DNA of 6,729 nt. Origin: an uncultured Desulfovibrio sp. (GTDB taxonomy: Bacteria; Desulfobacterota; Desulfovibrionia; Desulfovibrionales; Desulfovibrionaceae). Shown here piece by piece: positions 1-5,693 of the stretch. Location: NCBI GenBank assembly GCA_946490455.1, contig CAMLXE010000102.1, positions 1-6,729 on the forward strand, given 5' to 3'. Under the pieces are notes generated by a model that did no database searches, was not told where the DNA came from, and saw only the letters and a list, made by a program, of their open reading frames with translations. Position 1 is the stretch's first letter. Every line of letters starts with the position of its first letter. The position numbers and the translations under genes are program-made.

Positions 1-68
1 AGAACGCCATTCATGCTCAACCCCAGAATTGACGTCAGCCTCCAGCAAGGGGGAAGCGTCCATCACAT

Positions 69-74
69 AAGGAG
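69..74 (+). promoter_or_regulatory. Ribosome binding site of the 101-residue protein
   Basis: AAGGAG lies five bases before the ATG at 80. It supports this small plus-strand gene over the longer minus-strand open frame that overlaps it. No convincing promoter is visible in the 68 bases before it. A TTGACG at 29-34 has no matching -10 box, so the promoter may lie outside the window. Confidence 0.7.
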
Positions 75-79
75 CAAGC

Positions 80-385
80 ATGCCCAATCGTTTCGGTACA
101 ACTTCCGATATGATCATTCAGACCGTCACAGAAAACGATTCGACCTATCTGCTGGGCATTGACGACAGGGGACTTTATCTGACGACCGGAAACTGGCTGG
201 ATCGCCAGCTTGCAGATCCCAATCGTTATGCCTCGGCCCGCCAGAATGTGACTGCCCGCCTGCAGGCTCTGGGACTTGATCCTGTCATGCTGGTCGAACA
301 GAACAGCCATCTGGTCAAGAAGGAAAGCGGAGACAAGAAAAAGGTCAATCCTCTCAAGGCATCCAAACGTGGCATGAAAGCCTGA
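80..385 (+). CDS. Small protein of unknown function with conserved basic C-terminal tail (101 aa)
   Basis: I do not recognise this family. The protein is 101 residues, has no cysteine, no signal peptide and no membrane segment, so it is probably cytoplasmic. Residues about 11-75 form a compact mixed part (TYLLGIDDRGLYLTTGNW around 22-39, then a polar helix-like stretch). Residues 80-101 are very lysine-rich and end in KVNPLKASKR (88-97) followed by GMKA. The same tail, preceded by the same ESG (82-84), ends the PxxKW protein encoded at 1880-2152. Evidence that the gene is real: AAGGAG five bases before the ATG, an intrinsic terminator immediately after the stop, and the shared tail with only synonymous changes in its core. 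It appears to be a single-gene unit at its 3' end, convergent with the M20 hydrolase gene. The tail could bind nucleic acid or act as a docking peptide; that is inference only. Confidence 0.8.
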   Translation: MPNRFGTTSDMIIQTVTENDSTYLLGIDDRGLYLTTGNWLDRQLADPNRYASARQNVTARLQALGLDPVMLVEQNSHLVKKESGDKKKVNPLKASKRGMKA

Positions 386-394
386 TGATACCAG

Positions 395-429
395 GAAGGC
401 GACGTCAGGAGACGCCGCCTTCTCATTTT
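395..429 (+). terminator. Intrinsic terminator after the 101-residue gene
   Basis: GAAGGCG (395-401) pairs with CGCCTTC (416-422). After one A-C mismatch, CGTC (403-406) pairs with GACG (411-414) around an AGGA loop. The 3' side runs into TCATTTTG and then a further T-rich stretch. The T tract is only on the plus-strand side, so it serves the plus-strand gene, starting ten bases after its stop codon. Confidence 0.75.
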
Positions 430-439
430 GCCTTTCCTG

Positions 440-527
440 ATGCGCCATGGCACCATGCAGAGCTGGCTCATTCAGCAACATCAGCCATGCGCCATCAGGA
501 CAGCCGACTTGCTTCATGATGCGCCAT
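440..527. repeat. Three copies of ATGCGCCAT in the convergent spacer
   Basis: ATGCGCCAT occurs at 440-448, 487-495 and 519-527. The second and third copies are each followed within a few bases by CAGGACAG (directly, and after a five-base insertion). A fourth copy at 2967-2975 lies in coding sequence and is probably coincidental. The region lies between the terminator of the 101-residue gene and the 3' end of the M20 gene; I see no gene here and no poly-T terminator for the M20 gene. The role is unknown: degenerate short repeats, or parts of a folded 3' untranslated RNA. Confidence 0.45.
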
Positions 528-559
528 ATCACTCAGGACAGTCCTTCTTGCAGCAATAC

Positions 560-1792
560 CTATTCGTGATCAAAGAGCATGTGCGCAAAGACCTGGGCAT
601 CGCCCAAGGTCCACGAAATACGGCCATACTCATTTGCCAGATGGTATGTTGGTGTCACTGTGGACCAGACTGCAGCCGGAATTCCCATCTGTCTGAAGCC
701 AACAGCAACGGTTCCTCCTCCGCTTCCCATGCAGTGAGGAGTCACCTTGTACACTTCTTCGATTCCTCTGGAAATCCTGCGGATCACTTCACTGTCTGGC
801 GAAGTTGCCGGCGCGGCGGGCGCAGACTGAACGACAGACAGTTCCACCGCCACGCCATGACGTTCGGCTACAGCTTCCATGATGTTCCGGGCAGATTCAA
901 GAACGTCCTCATGCGAAATGCCAGGAAGAATACGGCAGTCTATGTAGAAGGTATCCTTTCCGGGAAGCGAATTGATGTTGGGAACATTTTCCTCATGTCG
1001 TGAAGGTACAAAGGTGCAGGTGGACGGTCTGAAGAGCGGATCTTCTGCGGGATAGAGCACTTCAAGATCTCTCACATGCAAAATCATATCCGCTGCTGCA
1101 ACCAACGAATTGCGCCCTTCCTGCGGACGTGAGGCATGACACTGATGCCCCGTGACGGTCACCTTGATCCAAAGGATACCCTTTTCAGAGATTTCAATGG
1201 ATTTGCTGTCCGAAACACCAAAGTCCGGCACAACCACGAAATCTTCGGGAGAGAAAAGATCCGGACGGGTTTTCAATACATAATTGGCCCCATAGGTATT
1301 GCCTGTCTCCTCATCAGAGACCAGCAGAATCCCCAGTGTCAGATCCGGAGTGATCCCCAGTCGGCACATTTCGCCGGCAACAAGCAGGGCAGAAGTAATG
1401 GCCTGCTGATTATCCTCAACACCACGTCCACGAATCGTATCACCATCAACTCTGACTTCCCAGGGATTGGTCTTCCATTGTGACAGCTCTCCTGGGGGAA
1501 CCACATCCATATGGCCCATAATCCACAATGTCCGTGAGCTCTTGCCGGGAAATCTGGCCGCGATGTTCGGACGAACTCCGTCAGGAACACGAGGGTCCGG
1601 GGCGTCGATATGTACGATGTCCCGACAGCCAAGGTCACGCAATATGCCTTCCAGGTAACGGGCCTTGGCCATTTCTCCCGTACCTCCATTATCAGGACCA
1701 AGAGCAGGAATGGCCGTCATCGCCGTCTGATATTCAATGACCTTGTCTCTCTGAAGTCCAATAGATTCAATCAGCTGACGTACTGGTGTCAT
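560..1792 (-). CDS. M20 family zinc metallohydrolase (ArgE/DapE-like)
   Basis: This is a two-zinc amidohydrolase/peptidase of the M20 family, which includes acetylornithine deacetylase, succinyl-diaminopimelate desuccinylase and aminoacylase/carboxypeptidase types. At 410 residues it has full family length. All expected metal and catalytic residues are visible: His94 with Asp96 in GHMDVV, Asp127 in GRGVED, Glu161-Glu162 in SDEETGN (general base and metal ligand), Asp190 in VVPDFG, and His384 in TYHLANEYG. The inserted dimerisation domain (about 205-315) carries the usual GHxxHASRPxxGRNS motif with His219. The ATG is preceded by GAGGT at a six-base spacing. No signal peptide is seen, so it is probably cytosolic. 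The substrate cannot be told from sequence: there are no arginine, lysine or peptide-uptake genes beside it, so I assign neither argE nor dapE. It lies downstream of the PxxKW gene but behind a terminator, with only about 33 bases between the T tract and its start. Confidence 0.92.
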   Translation of the reverse strand: MTPVRQLIESIGLQRDKVIEYQTAMTAIPALGPDNGGTGEMAKARYLEGILRDLGCRDIVHIDAPDPRVPDGVRPNIAARFPGKSSRTLWIMGHMDVVPPGELSQWKTNPWEVRVDGDTIRGRGVEDNQQAITSALLVAGEMCRLGITPDLTLGILLVSDEETGNTYGANYVLKTRPDLFSPEDFVVVPDFGVSDSKSIEISEKGILWIKVTVTGHQCHASRPQEGRNSLVAAADMILHVRDLEVLYPAEDPLFRPSTCTFVPSRHEENVPNINSLPGKDTFYIDCRILPGISHEDVLESARNIMEAVAERHGVAVELSVVQSAPAAPATSPDSEVIRRISRGIEEVYKVTPHCMGSGGGTVAVGFRQMGIPAAVWSTVTPTYHLANEYGRISWTLGDAQVFAHMLFDHE

Positions 1793-1825
1793 ACTTGTAC
1801 CTCAAGGGAATTTGGCACTCGAAAT

Positions 1826-1856
1826 GAAAAAGGGGAAGGCATCCGCCTCCCCCTTC
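1826..1856 (-). terminator. Intrinsic terminator after the PxxKW gene
   Basis: Read on the minus strand, an eleven-base stem AAGGGGGAGGC (1855-1845) pairs with GCCTTCCCCTT (1840-1830) with one G-U pair and a GGAT loop, then runs into TTTTT and CATTT. The T tract is on the minus-strand side only. It lies between the PxxKW gene and the M20 gene, so it should at least attenuate transcription from one to the other. Confidence 0.85.
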
Positions 1857-1879
1857 CAGAAATACAAAACCGTAACGGC

Positions 1880-2152
1880 CTAGCGCCCCTTGGCAGCACG
1901 CTTGGATGCCTTCAACGGGTTGACCTTGGCAGACTTGCCGCTTTCTGCCTTGATATGGGTCGCGAAATTACAGCGGCCATCAAACCACTTGCGGGCAGGA
2001 TTAGGATAGCTGCTGCAGAAATTTTCGCCTTCAAAGCTGCGGATACGATCACAGCCCTCACACTTGTCCACGACGGGCTGCATCAGAACGCCCTTGAGTT
2101 CCACGCCCTGTTCGGTCTTGACGGCACCCACGAGGGTAGCTTCATTGCCCAT
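1880..2152 (-). CDS. PxxKW family cysteine-rich protein
   Basis: This 90-residue protein carries the motif that names the PxxKW cysteine-rich family: P52-A-R-K55-W56. Four cysteines (C31, C34, C46, C61) give the pattern CxxC-11-C-14-C, with CEGCDRI before and GRCNFATH after the PxxKW motif. The spacing suggests a zinc or iron-sulfur site, which is inference; no member is known to me to have a proven function. The C-terminal part from Glu70 is a lysine-rich tail, ESG then KVNPLKASKR (76-85) then AAKGR, almost identical to the end of the unrelated 101-residue protein at 80-385. There is no signal peptide or membrane segment. The start is secured by AGGAGGT five bases upstream. The gene is divergent from the YcaO gene and ends in a strong terminator. 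It could be a metal-binding accessory or regulatory protein of anaerobic metabolism. Confidence 0.88.
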   Translation of the reverse strand: MGNEATLVGAVKTEQGVELKGVLMQPVVDKCEGCDRIRSFEGENFCSSYPNPARKWFDGRCNFATHIKAESGKSAKVNPLKASKRAAKGR

Positions 2153-2157
2153 GACAA

Positions 2158-2164
2158 ACCTCCT
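2158..2164 (-). promoter_or_regulatory. Strong ribosome binding site of the PxxKW gene
   Basis: On the minus strand a seven-base AGGAGGT, a near-perfect anti-16S match, stands five bases before the ATG at 2152. It is the strongest ribosome binding site in the window and suggests high expression of this small protein. Confidence 0.8.
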
Positions 2165-2200
2165 GCGCGCCTGAGCGCGATTTTTATCAAGAAACGAATT

Positions 2201-2228
2201 CTTTTACCCATAATTGACAAAATGTCAA
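2201..2228 (-). promoter_or_regulatory. Candidate promoter of the PxxKW gene
   Basis: On the minus strand a perfect TTGACA -35 box (2228-2223) is followed after 16 bases by TAAAAG (2206-2201), a four-of-six match to a -10 box. This would give a leader of about 40 bases before the ATG at 2152. The -35 box is one arm of the palindrome at 2214-2228. The weak -10 makes this a candidate only. Confidence 0.45.
2214..2228. promoter_or_regulatory. Palindromic candidate operator between PxxKW and YcaO genes
   Basis: A perfect inverted repeat, TTGACA-AAA-TGTCAA, sits in the 163-base divergent spacer. Each arm is also a consensus -35 hexamer, one for each strand. On the plus strand no good -10 box follows at 16-18 bases, while CATAAT at 2209-2214 just before it could be a -10 box whose start point would fall in the palindrome. 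Either a dimeric regulator or overlapping divergent promoters would explain it. I cannot name the regulator. A second, shorter palindrome, TTTGCGCAAA, lies at 2273-2282 in the YcaO leader. Confidence 0.45.
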
Positions 2229-2306
2229 GTCACTGTTCCGAGCATCCAGAGAACATTGCCTTTTGGCCCGCTTTTGCGCAAACTCAGGGAATACATCGAC
2301 TGCACT

Positions 2307-2310
2307 GGAG
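2307..2310 (+). promoter_or_regulatory. Ribosome binding site deciding the YcaO start
   Basis: GGAG stands five bases before the ATG at 2316. The frame can be extended upstream to a TTG at 2214, but that TTG is part of the palindrome, has no ribosome binding site and would add 34 residues that resemble nothing. The ATG at 2316 is therefore preferred. Confidence 0.65.
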
Positions 2311-2315
2311 CCACC

Positions 2316-4049
2316 ATGCCCGCATTGCCGCTCAACTACCGGTATGTCCACGTTTCTACCGAGGCGACCACAGGCTATTTTACCTGTGAACCTCCAAAGG
2401 ACCTTACTTTTGAAGAAGGTCTCAAAAAGTTGTGCCTGACTCCCAACGATACATTTCTGCACAGACATCTGCTTGAAACATTAAGGCACTCTCCTCGAGC
2501 ACAGAAGGAACAGCTGCTCCATTCAAAAGACCCGGTGGAAGCAGCTCTGGCAGCAGAGAGTCTGCTCCTTCATGACAAACCAGCCCACCCGCACGATGCA
2601 GGCTCTTCCGTTTCCTCTGACGAGCTGAAACGCTTGCGCGACTTTACGCCTCTGCCCTTTCTCGATCTGATTCTCGATGAACGGACGACTGGAGAAGCTG
2701 GTCTGCGAGGTCTGTGGAATCAGCTTTTTCAGGCCAATATGGAAGGCCATCAGGAATTGCCGCATCCAGACAGCATCAGCCTTCCTCTCCCTCATGCCAT
2801 TGCGATACGCCTGCAACATCTGACCGACAGAAAAGGACCAACACTTTCCGAACTGACGGAGACGCTTCCTGCTTCACAAGGAAGATGGGAACGCCCACCA
2901 GCACAGCAGACTGCAGCCGAAGCACTGATGAATCTGGCCAGTTCAGGCATTCTGGCCGGGCTGGAGATGCGCCATGAAGCCTCTCTTTCCCCAGTTGGCC
3001 TGCTGCGCAACTGGACTGTGGATCTACGCGTTGCTCTTCCTGGCTTTGCACATACCTTACGGGGAGAAGCCACGACATGGGGACGCGGCATCAGCCTCGC
3101 CTCTGCCAGAGCATCCTACGCCATGGAGATGATCGAACGGGCCTCAGCCTATCTGTCATGTACTTCCACGGAAATCTGTGACCGCAAACAGCAGCTTCCA
3201 CTTGTTCACGCAAGTTTTGCCGAGCTGACGAATATGGGCCAATCCGCTCTTTCACCAGATGCCCTTTCCCCTGCCGCTCCCTATCGGGGGCAAAGACTCT
3301 GGTGGACATCAGGTGCAGATTCCGGGGGAAATACTGTCCTTGTGCCCGTACAGGTGGTGGGGCTTTTCTGCAATCTTGACGAACCAGACCTTTTCCTGTC
3401 TCCGGGTTCCACGGGGCTGGCCTCCGGCAATACTCCGGAAGAGGCTCGCCTTGCAGCACTCCTTGAACTTTTTGAGCGTGATGCCGAGGCCGTTCTGCCC
3501 TGGAGGAAAGAACAGTGTTTCACACTGCGTGTGCCAGACTCCAATCGGTATCCCGTACTTGCAGCACTCCTGGCCGACTATGAAAGACGCGGAATACATG
3601 TCTGGTTCCGCGACCTGAAGACAGAGTTCGGTGTTCCCTGTTTTCAGAGTCTTGTCTGCTGTCAGGATGGCACCATTGTCAAAGGATCAGGGGCGGGGAT
3701 GGCCGCCGTGGACGCACTGATTGCATCACTGACCGAAGTTCCGTATCCCTATCCGAACGGTCCGGAATCGGCTCCTGTACCAGACAGACTCCCCGAAAGA
3801 GATGTACGTGATACCAGTCTTTTCCCTGACTGCCACCGCCATTCTGCCAGAGAAGAACTCTCACTTCTGGAACATCTTCTGGAAGCCCATGGTCATACGC
3901 CGCTGTATGTGGATCTGACCCGGGAAGATCTTGAATTTCCTGTGGTCCGTGCCATTGTCCCCGGTCTTGAAACGGTTGCAGACTTTGATCGTTTTTCTAC
4001 GCCATCTTACAGGCTGTTTCGCAACGTGCTGAAAGAGGCCGCACAATAA
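2316..4049 (+). CDS. Stand-alone YcaO-family protein with long N-terminal extension
   Basis: YcaO proteins use ATP to activate peptide backbone amides, giving azolines or thioamides; E. coli YcaO instead supports RimO-dependent methylthiolation of ribosomal protein S12. This 577-residue protein has its YcaO domain at the C-terminal end (about 245-577). Visible motifs are GRG (256-258) with EMIER (Glu271, Glu274), SGNTPEEAR with Glu376, ELFERDA with Glu384, Glu387 and Arg388, GSGAG (457-461), SLTEV with Glu474, and the closing RAIVPGLE (545-552). These align by eye with the nucleotide and magnesium residues of E. coli YcaO, except that Ala470 stands where that protein has Arg286. Residues 1-230 are a different, mostly helical part; 166-222 (LSELTETLP to SSGILAGLE) resembles a winged helix, which is inference. 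No E1-like partner, TfuA, dehydrogenase or precursor-like gene is seen nearby, so the substrate is unknown. It is divergent from the PxxKW gene. No clear terminator follows the stop. Confidence 0.88.
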   Translation: MPALPLNYRYVHVSTEATTGYFTCEPPKDLTFEEGLKKLCLTPNDTFLHRHLLETLRHSPRAQKEQLLHSKDPVEAALAAESLLLHDKPAHPHDAGSSVSSDELKRLRDFTPLPFLDLILDERTTGEAGLRGLWNQLFQANMEGHQELPHPDSISLPLPHAIAIRLQHLTDRKGPTLSELTETLPASQGRWERPPAQQTAAEALMNLASSGILAGLEMRHEASLSPVGLLRNWTVDLRVALPGFAHTLRGEATTWGRGISLASARASYAMEMIERASAYLSCTSTEICDRKQQLPLVHASFAELTNMGQSALSPDALSPAAPYRGQRLWWTSGADSGGNTVLVPVQVVGLFCNLDEPDLFLSPGSTGLASGNTPEEARLAALLELFERDAEAVLPWRKEQCFTLRVPDSNRYPVLAALLADYERRGIHVWFRDLKTEFGVPCFQSLVCCQDGTIVKGSGAGMAAVDALIASLTEVPYPYPNGPESAPVPDRLPERDVRDTSLFPDCHRHSAREELSLLEHLLEAHGHTPLYVDLTREDLEFPVVRAIVPGLETVADFDRFSTPSYRLFRNVLKEAAQ

Positions 4050-4184
4050 TCTGAAAAACACCATTCGCCTAAACTGCAATGAATCGTATCAGACCACGCA
4101 GTGCACGGAGGAAGGTTCTTCTGCCTGAGCTGTCTTGGCCATGCTGCAAGCTGCGAAAAGGCAGCAATACCAGTCCCCGTTTTC

Positions 4185-4206
4185 CTCCATCACATTCCTG
4201 ATGGAG
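4185..4206. repeat. Inverted repeat in the convergent YcaO/pth spacer
   Basis: CTCCATCA (4185-4192) and TGATGGAG (4199-4206) form a perfect eight-base stem with a six-base loop. Neither strand has a T tract after it, so it is not a standard intrinsic terminator, although it could block or stabilise 3' ends of the pth or YcaO transcripts. Nearby, GCTGC (4150-4154) and GCAGC (4161-4165) make a smaller hairpin. The rest of the 4050-4257 gap shows no gene that I can support. Confidence 0.5.
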
Positions 4207-4257
4207 TGGTTCAGAAAGGGTGGCGTAATTGTTCAGGCCTGTCTACGCACGACAACA

Positions 4258-4857
4258 CTATGCTCCAATTCTGAACCCATTGGCTTCACGGGTGGCAGCT
4301 TCCATTTCCTCTGCAGCAAAACGTCTGACGACTTCAATGGCAGTAGGAACCATCTTCAGGAAGACCTCTCTGTCGGCAGAAGGAATTTTTCCCAACACCC
4401 AGTTTACCGTGTCGCCACCTCCATATGGAGAACGCCCTATTCCGAGCCGCAGACGATAAAAATCAGGGGTTCCAAGTCGCTGTGTAATGGACTTCAGTCC
4501 GTTATGTCCTGCATTGCTGCCACCTTTCTTGAATTTCATGCGTCCTGGTTCGAGATCCAGCTCGTCATGCACAACAAGAATCCGCTCTGGAGGTATTTTG
4601 TGCCACGCGGCAAGAGGTTGAACACATTCTCCAGAAAGATTCATAAACGTCTGTGGCTTGGCAAGTAGCCACTGTCCCTGAATCCCCGGGAATTCTCCTC
4701 TCCAGAGCTGACAGCGAAACTTGTCACCGGACTGCGATGAAACATTGCGAAGTTCGCGAAGCAGCTCGTCAATAAACAAAAAGCCCATATTGTGTCGGGT
4801 CAGTTCATATTCCTTGCCCGGATTGCCCAGTCCTACAACAAGACCAGAAATTGCCAT
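4258..4857 (-). CDS. pth: Peptidyl-tRNA hydrolase (Pth)
   Basis: Pth cleaves the ester bond of peptidyl-tRNA that drops off ribosomes and so recycles tRNA; it is an essential cytosolic monomer in most bacteria. The 199-residue product matches the family length. The conserved residues are all present: Asn12 in GLGNPG, the catalytic His22 in TRHNMGF, Asn73 in TFMNLSG, Asp98 in VVHDELDL, and Asn119 in GSNAGHNGLKS, matching Asn10, His20, Asn68, Asp93 and Asn114 of the E. coli enzyme. The frame opens 16 codons earlier at 4905, but the ATG at 4857 is preceded by GGAG at six bases and gives the normal family N-terminus. It follows rplY on the same strand but behind a strong terminator. A small GGGGA/TCCCC hairpin (4925-4938) lies in the gap, and I see no convincing promoter there, so it may depend on read-through or on a weak promoter. 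Confidence 0.97.
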   Translation of the reverse strand: MAISGLVVGLGNPGKEYELTRHNMGFLFIDELLRELRNVSSQSGDKFRCQLWRGEFPGIQGQWLLAKPQTFMNLSGECVQPLAAWHKIPPERILVVHDELDLEPGRMKFKKGGSNAGHNGLKSITQRLGTPDFYRLRLGIGRSPYGGGDTVNWVLGKIPSADREVFLKMVPTAIEVVRRFAAEEMEAATREANGFRIGA

Positions 4858-4863
4858 GATATG

Positions 4864-4867
4864 CTCC
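4864..4867 (-). promoter_or_regulatory. Ribosome binding site deciding the pth start
   Basis: On the minus strand GGAG stands six bases before the ATG at 4857, which favours this start over the in-frame codon at 4905. Confidence 0.6.
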
Positions 4868-4949
4868 GCAAAATAGGTTCTGTTTCCTGACCATAAGCCA
4901 CGCAAACAGCCAGCATCCGGAAACGGGGATCACTCCCCATACTTACCAG

Positions 4950-4980
4950 AAAAAAGGGAGGGAAATCTCTTTCCCTCCCT
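4950..4980 (-). terminator. Strong intrinsic terminator after rplY
   Basis: On the minus strand a perfect eleven-base stem AGGGAGGGAAA (4980-4970) pairs with TTTCCCTCCCT (4965-4955) around a GAGA loop and runs into a T tract (4955-4950). It begins about 26 bases after the rplY stop. It closes the tRNA-Gln/prs/rplY unit and separates it from pth. Confidence 0.93.
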
Positions 4981-5006
4981 CTGATCTGCACTTGTCCTAA
5001 AGACTC

Positions 5007-5603
5007 TTATTCGGCAGCGCCTTCGCTGCTGTCACCGGAACCGGGCATGAGCACGGACACGATAGCATAGTTGGTGTCATAGGCAGCCGTTACGCCTTCG
5101 GGCAGCTGGAGGCCGGCAATCTGGAGGCTGGAACCCACATCCATACCGGAGATATCCACAGTCACCTTTGCAGGCATATCGAGAGGCTTTGCCATAAGCT
5201 GAACCCGCTCACGGTAGGTTTCAAGCTTACCACCCACCTTGGTACCACGGGCAACGCCCACGAATTCCAGAGGCACGGTAACCTTGACGGGCTTGTCGAG
5301 ATCCACGCCATAGAAGTCCACATGCGTAAAGGCATTCTTTACAGGATGACGCTGTGTATCCCAGACCAGTACGGGATAGGAGGCCTTCTTTCCGTCAGCC
5401 TCAATTTCCAGATTGAAAACAGTGGTGCGTCCCACCTTGGAAAAGACCTTGGCAAAAGCACGGACAGAAACCTGCACAGGAATATTTTCTCCCGTTGTGG
5501 AGTAGAACACACCGGGAATGATCTCTTCGGTGCGGAGGCGACGGTTGGCTCCCTTGCCGAGACCGGCACGCTTCTGGGCGGAAAGGATATTGAGATCAGC
5601 CAT
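5007..5603 (-). CDS. rplY: 50S ribosomal protein L25, long CTC/TL5 form
   Basis: L25 binds 5S rRNA in the large ribosomal subunit. The 198-residue product is the long CTC/TL5 type with two domains, not the short form of about 95 residues found in E. coli. The N-terminal L25 domain (about 1-95) carries the family signature EEIIPGVFYS (26-35) and the WDTQRHPVKNAFTHVDF stretch (81-97). The C-terminal beta domain (about 100-188) has the usual VPLEFVGVARGTKVGG run, and the protein ends in an acidic, low-complexity tail (residues 188-198). The frame extends 13 codons further to 5642, but the ATG at 5603 has AAGGAG six bases upstream and gives the normal start MADLN. It lies 90 bases downstream of prs with no terminator between, so the two are probably co-transcribed; a strong terminator follows. 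In other bacteria the CTC form has been linked to general stress; nothing here shows such control. Confidence 0.96.
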   Translation of the reverse strand: MADLNILSAQKRAGLGKGANRRLRTEEIIPGVFYSTTGENIPVQVSVRAFAKVFSKVGRTTVFNLEIEADGKKASYPVLVWDTQRHPVKNAFTHVDFYGVDLDKPVKVTVPLEFVGVARGTKVGGKLETYRERVQLMAKPLDMPAKVTVDISGMDVGSSLQIAGLQLPEGVTAAYDTNYAIVSVLMPGSGDSSEGAAE

Positions 5604-5609
5604 AGGAAT

Positions 5610-5615
5610 CTCCTT
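5610..5615 (-). promoter_or_regulatory. Ribosome binding site deciding the rplY start
   Basis: On the minus strand AAGGAG stands six bases before the ATG at 5603 and rules in favour of this start over the in-frame upstream codon at 5642. Confidence 0.7.
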
Positions 5616-5693
5616 GCCCTTGTACGTCGGTGCACAGGGCATTTCGTTTAATGTTCTGCATGGTCCTTGACGCCATGACGCGTCAGCCAGATC

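Noticed and set aside
80..385. The 101-residue protein as a precursor peptide for the YcaO protein
   Set aside because: It has no cysteine, its conserved part is the C-terminus rather than a leader, it is about 1.9 kb away with another gene pair between, and no cyclodehydratase partner is present.
35..532. A 165-codon minus-strand open frame over the 101-residue gene
   Set aside because: It would run through the plus-strand terminator and begins with GTG without a clear ribosome binding site. The plus-strand gene has AAGGAG, a terminator and the conserved tail.
428..1003. A 191-codon plus-strand open frame opposite the M20 gene
   Set aside because: It lies antisense to conserved M20 sequence, shows no domain, and starts just after the T tract of the upstream terminator.
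2214..2315. TTG start extending the YcaO protein by 34 residues
   Set aside because: The TTG belongs to the TTGACA palindrome, no ribosome binding site precedes it, and the ATG at 2316 has GGAG five bases upstream.
1610..2389. A 259-codon plus-strand open frame spanning the M20 5' end, the PxxKW gene and the YcaO start
   Set aside because: It crosses two real minus-strand genes, a terminator and the divergent spacer, and overlaps the start of the YcaO gene in another frame. No motif or ribosome binding site supports it.
4135..4668. A plus-strand open frame over the pth 3' end and the convergent gap
   Set aside because: Most of it is antisense to conserved pth residues and the remainder shows no protein-like pattern or ribosome binding site.
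5670..5693. TGACGCGTCA and a related hairpin in the prs/rplY gap as a terminator
   Set aside because: The stem is short and no T tract follows on the minus strand, so it should not stop transcription between prs and rplY.
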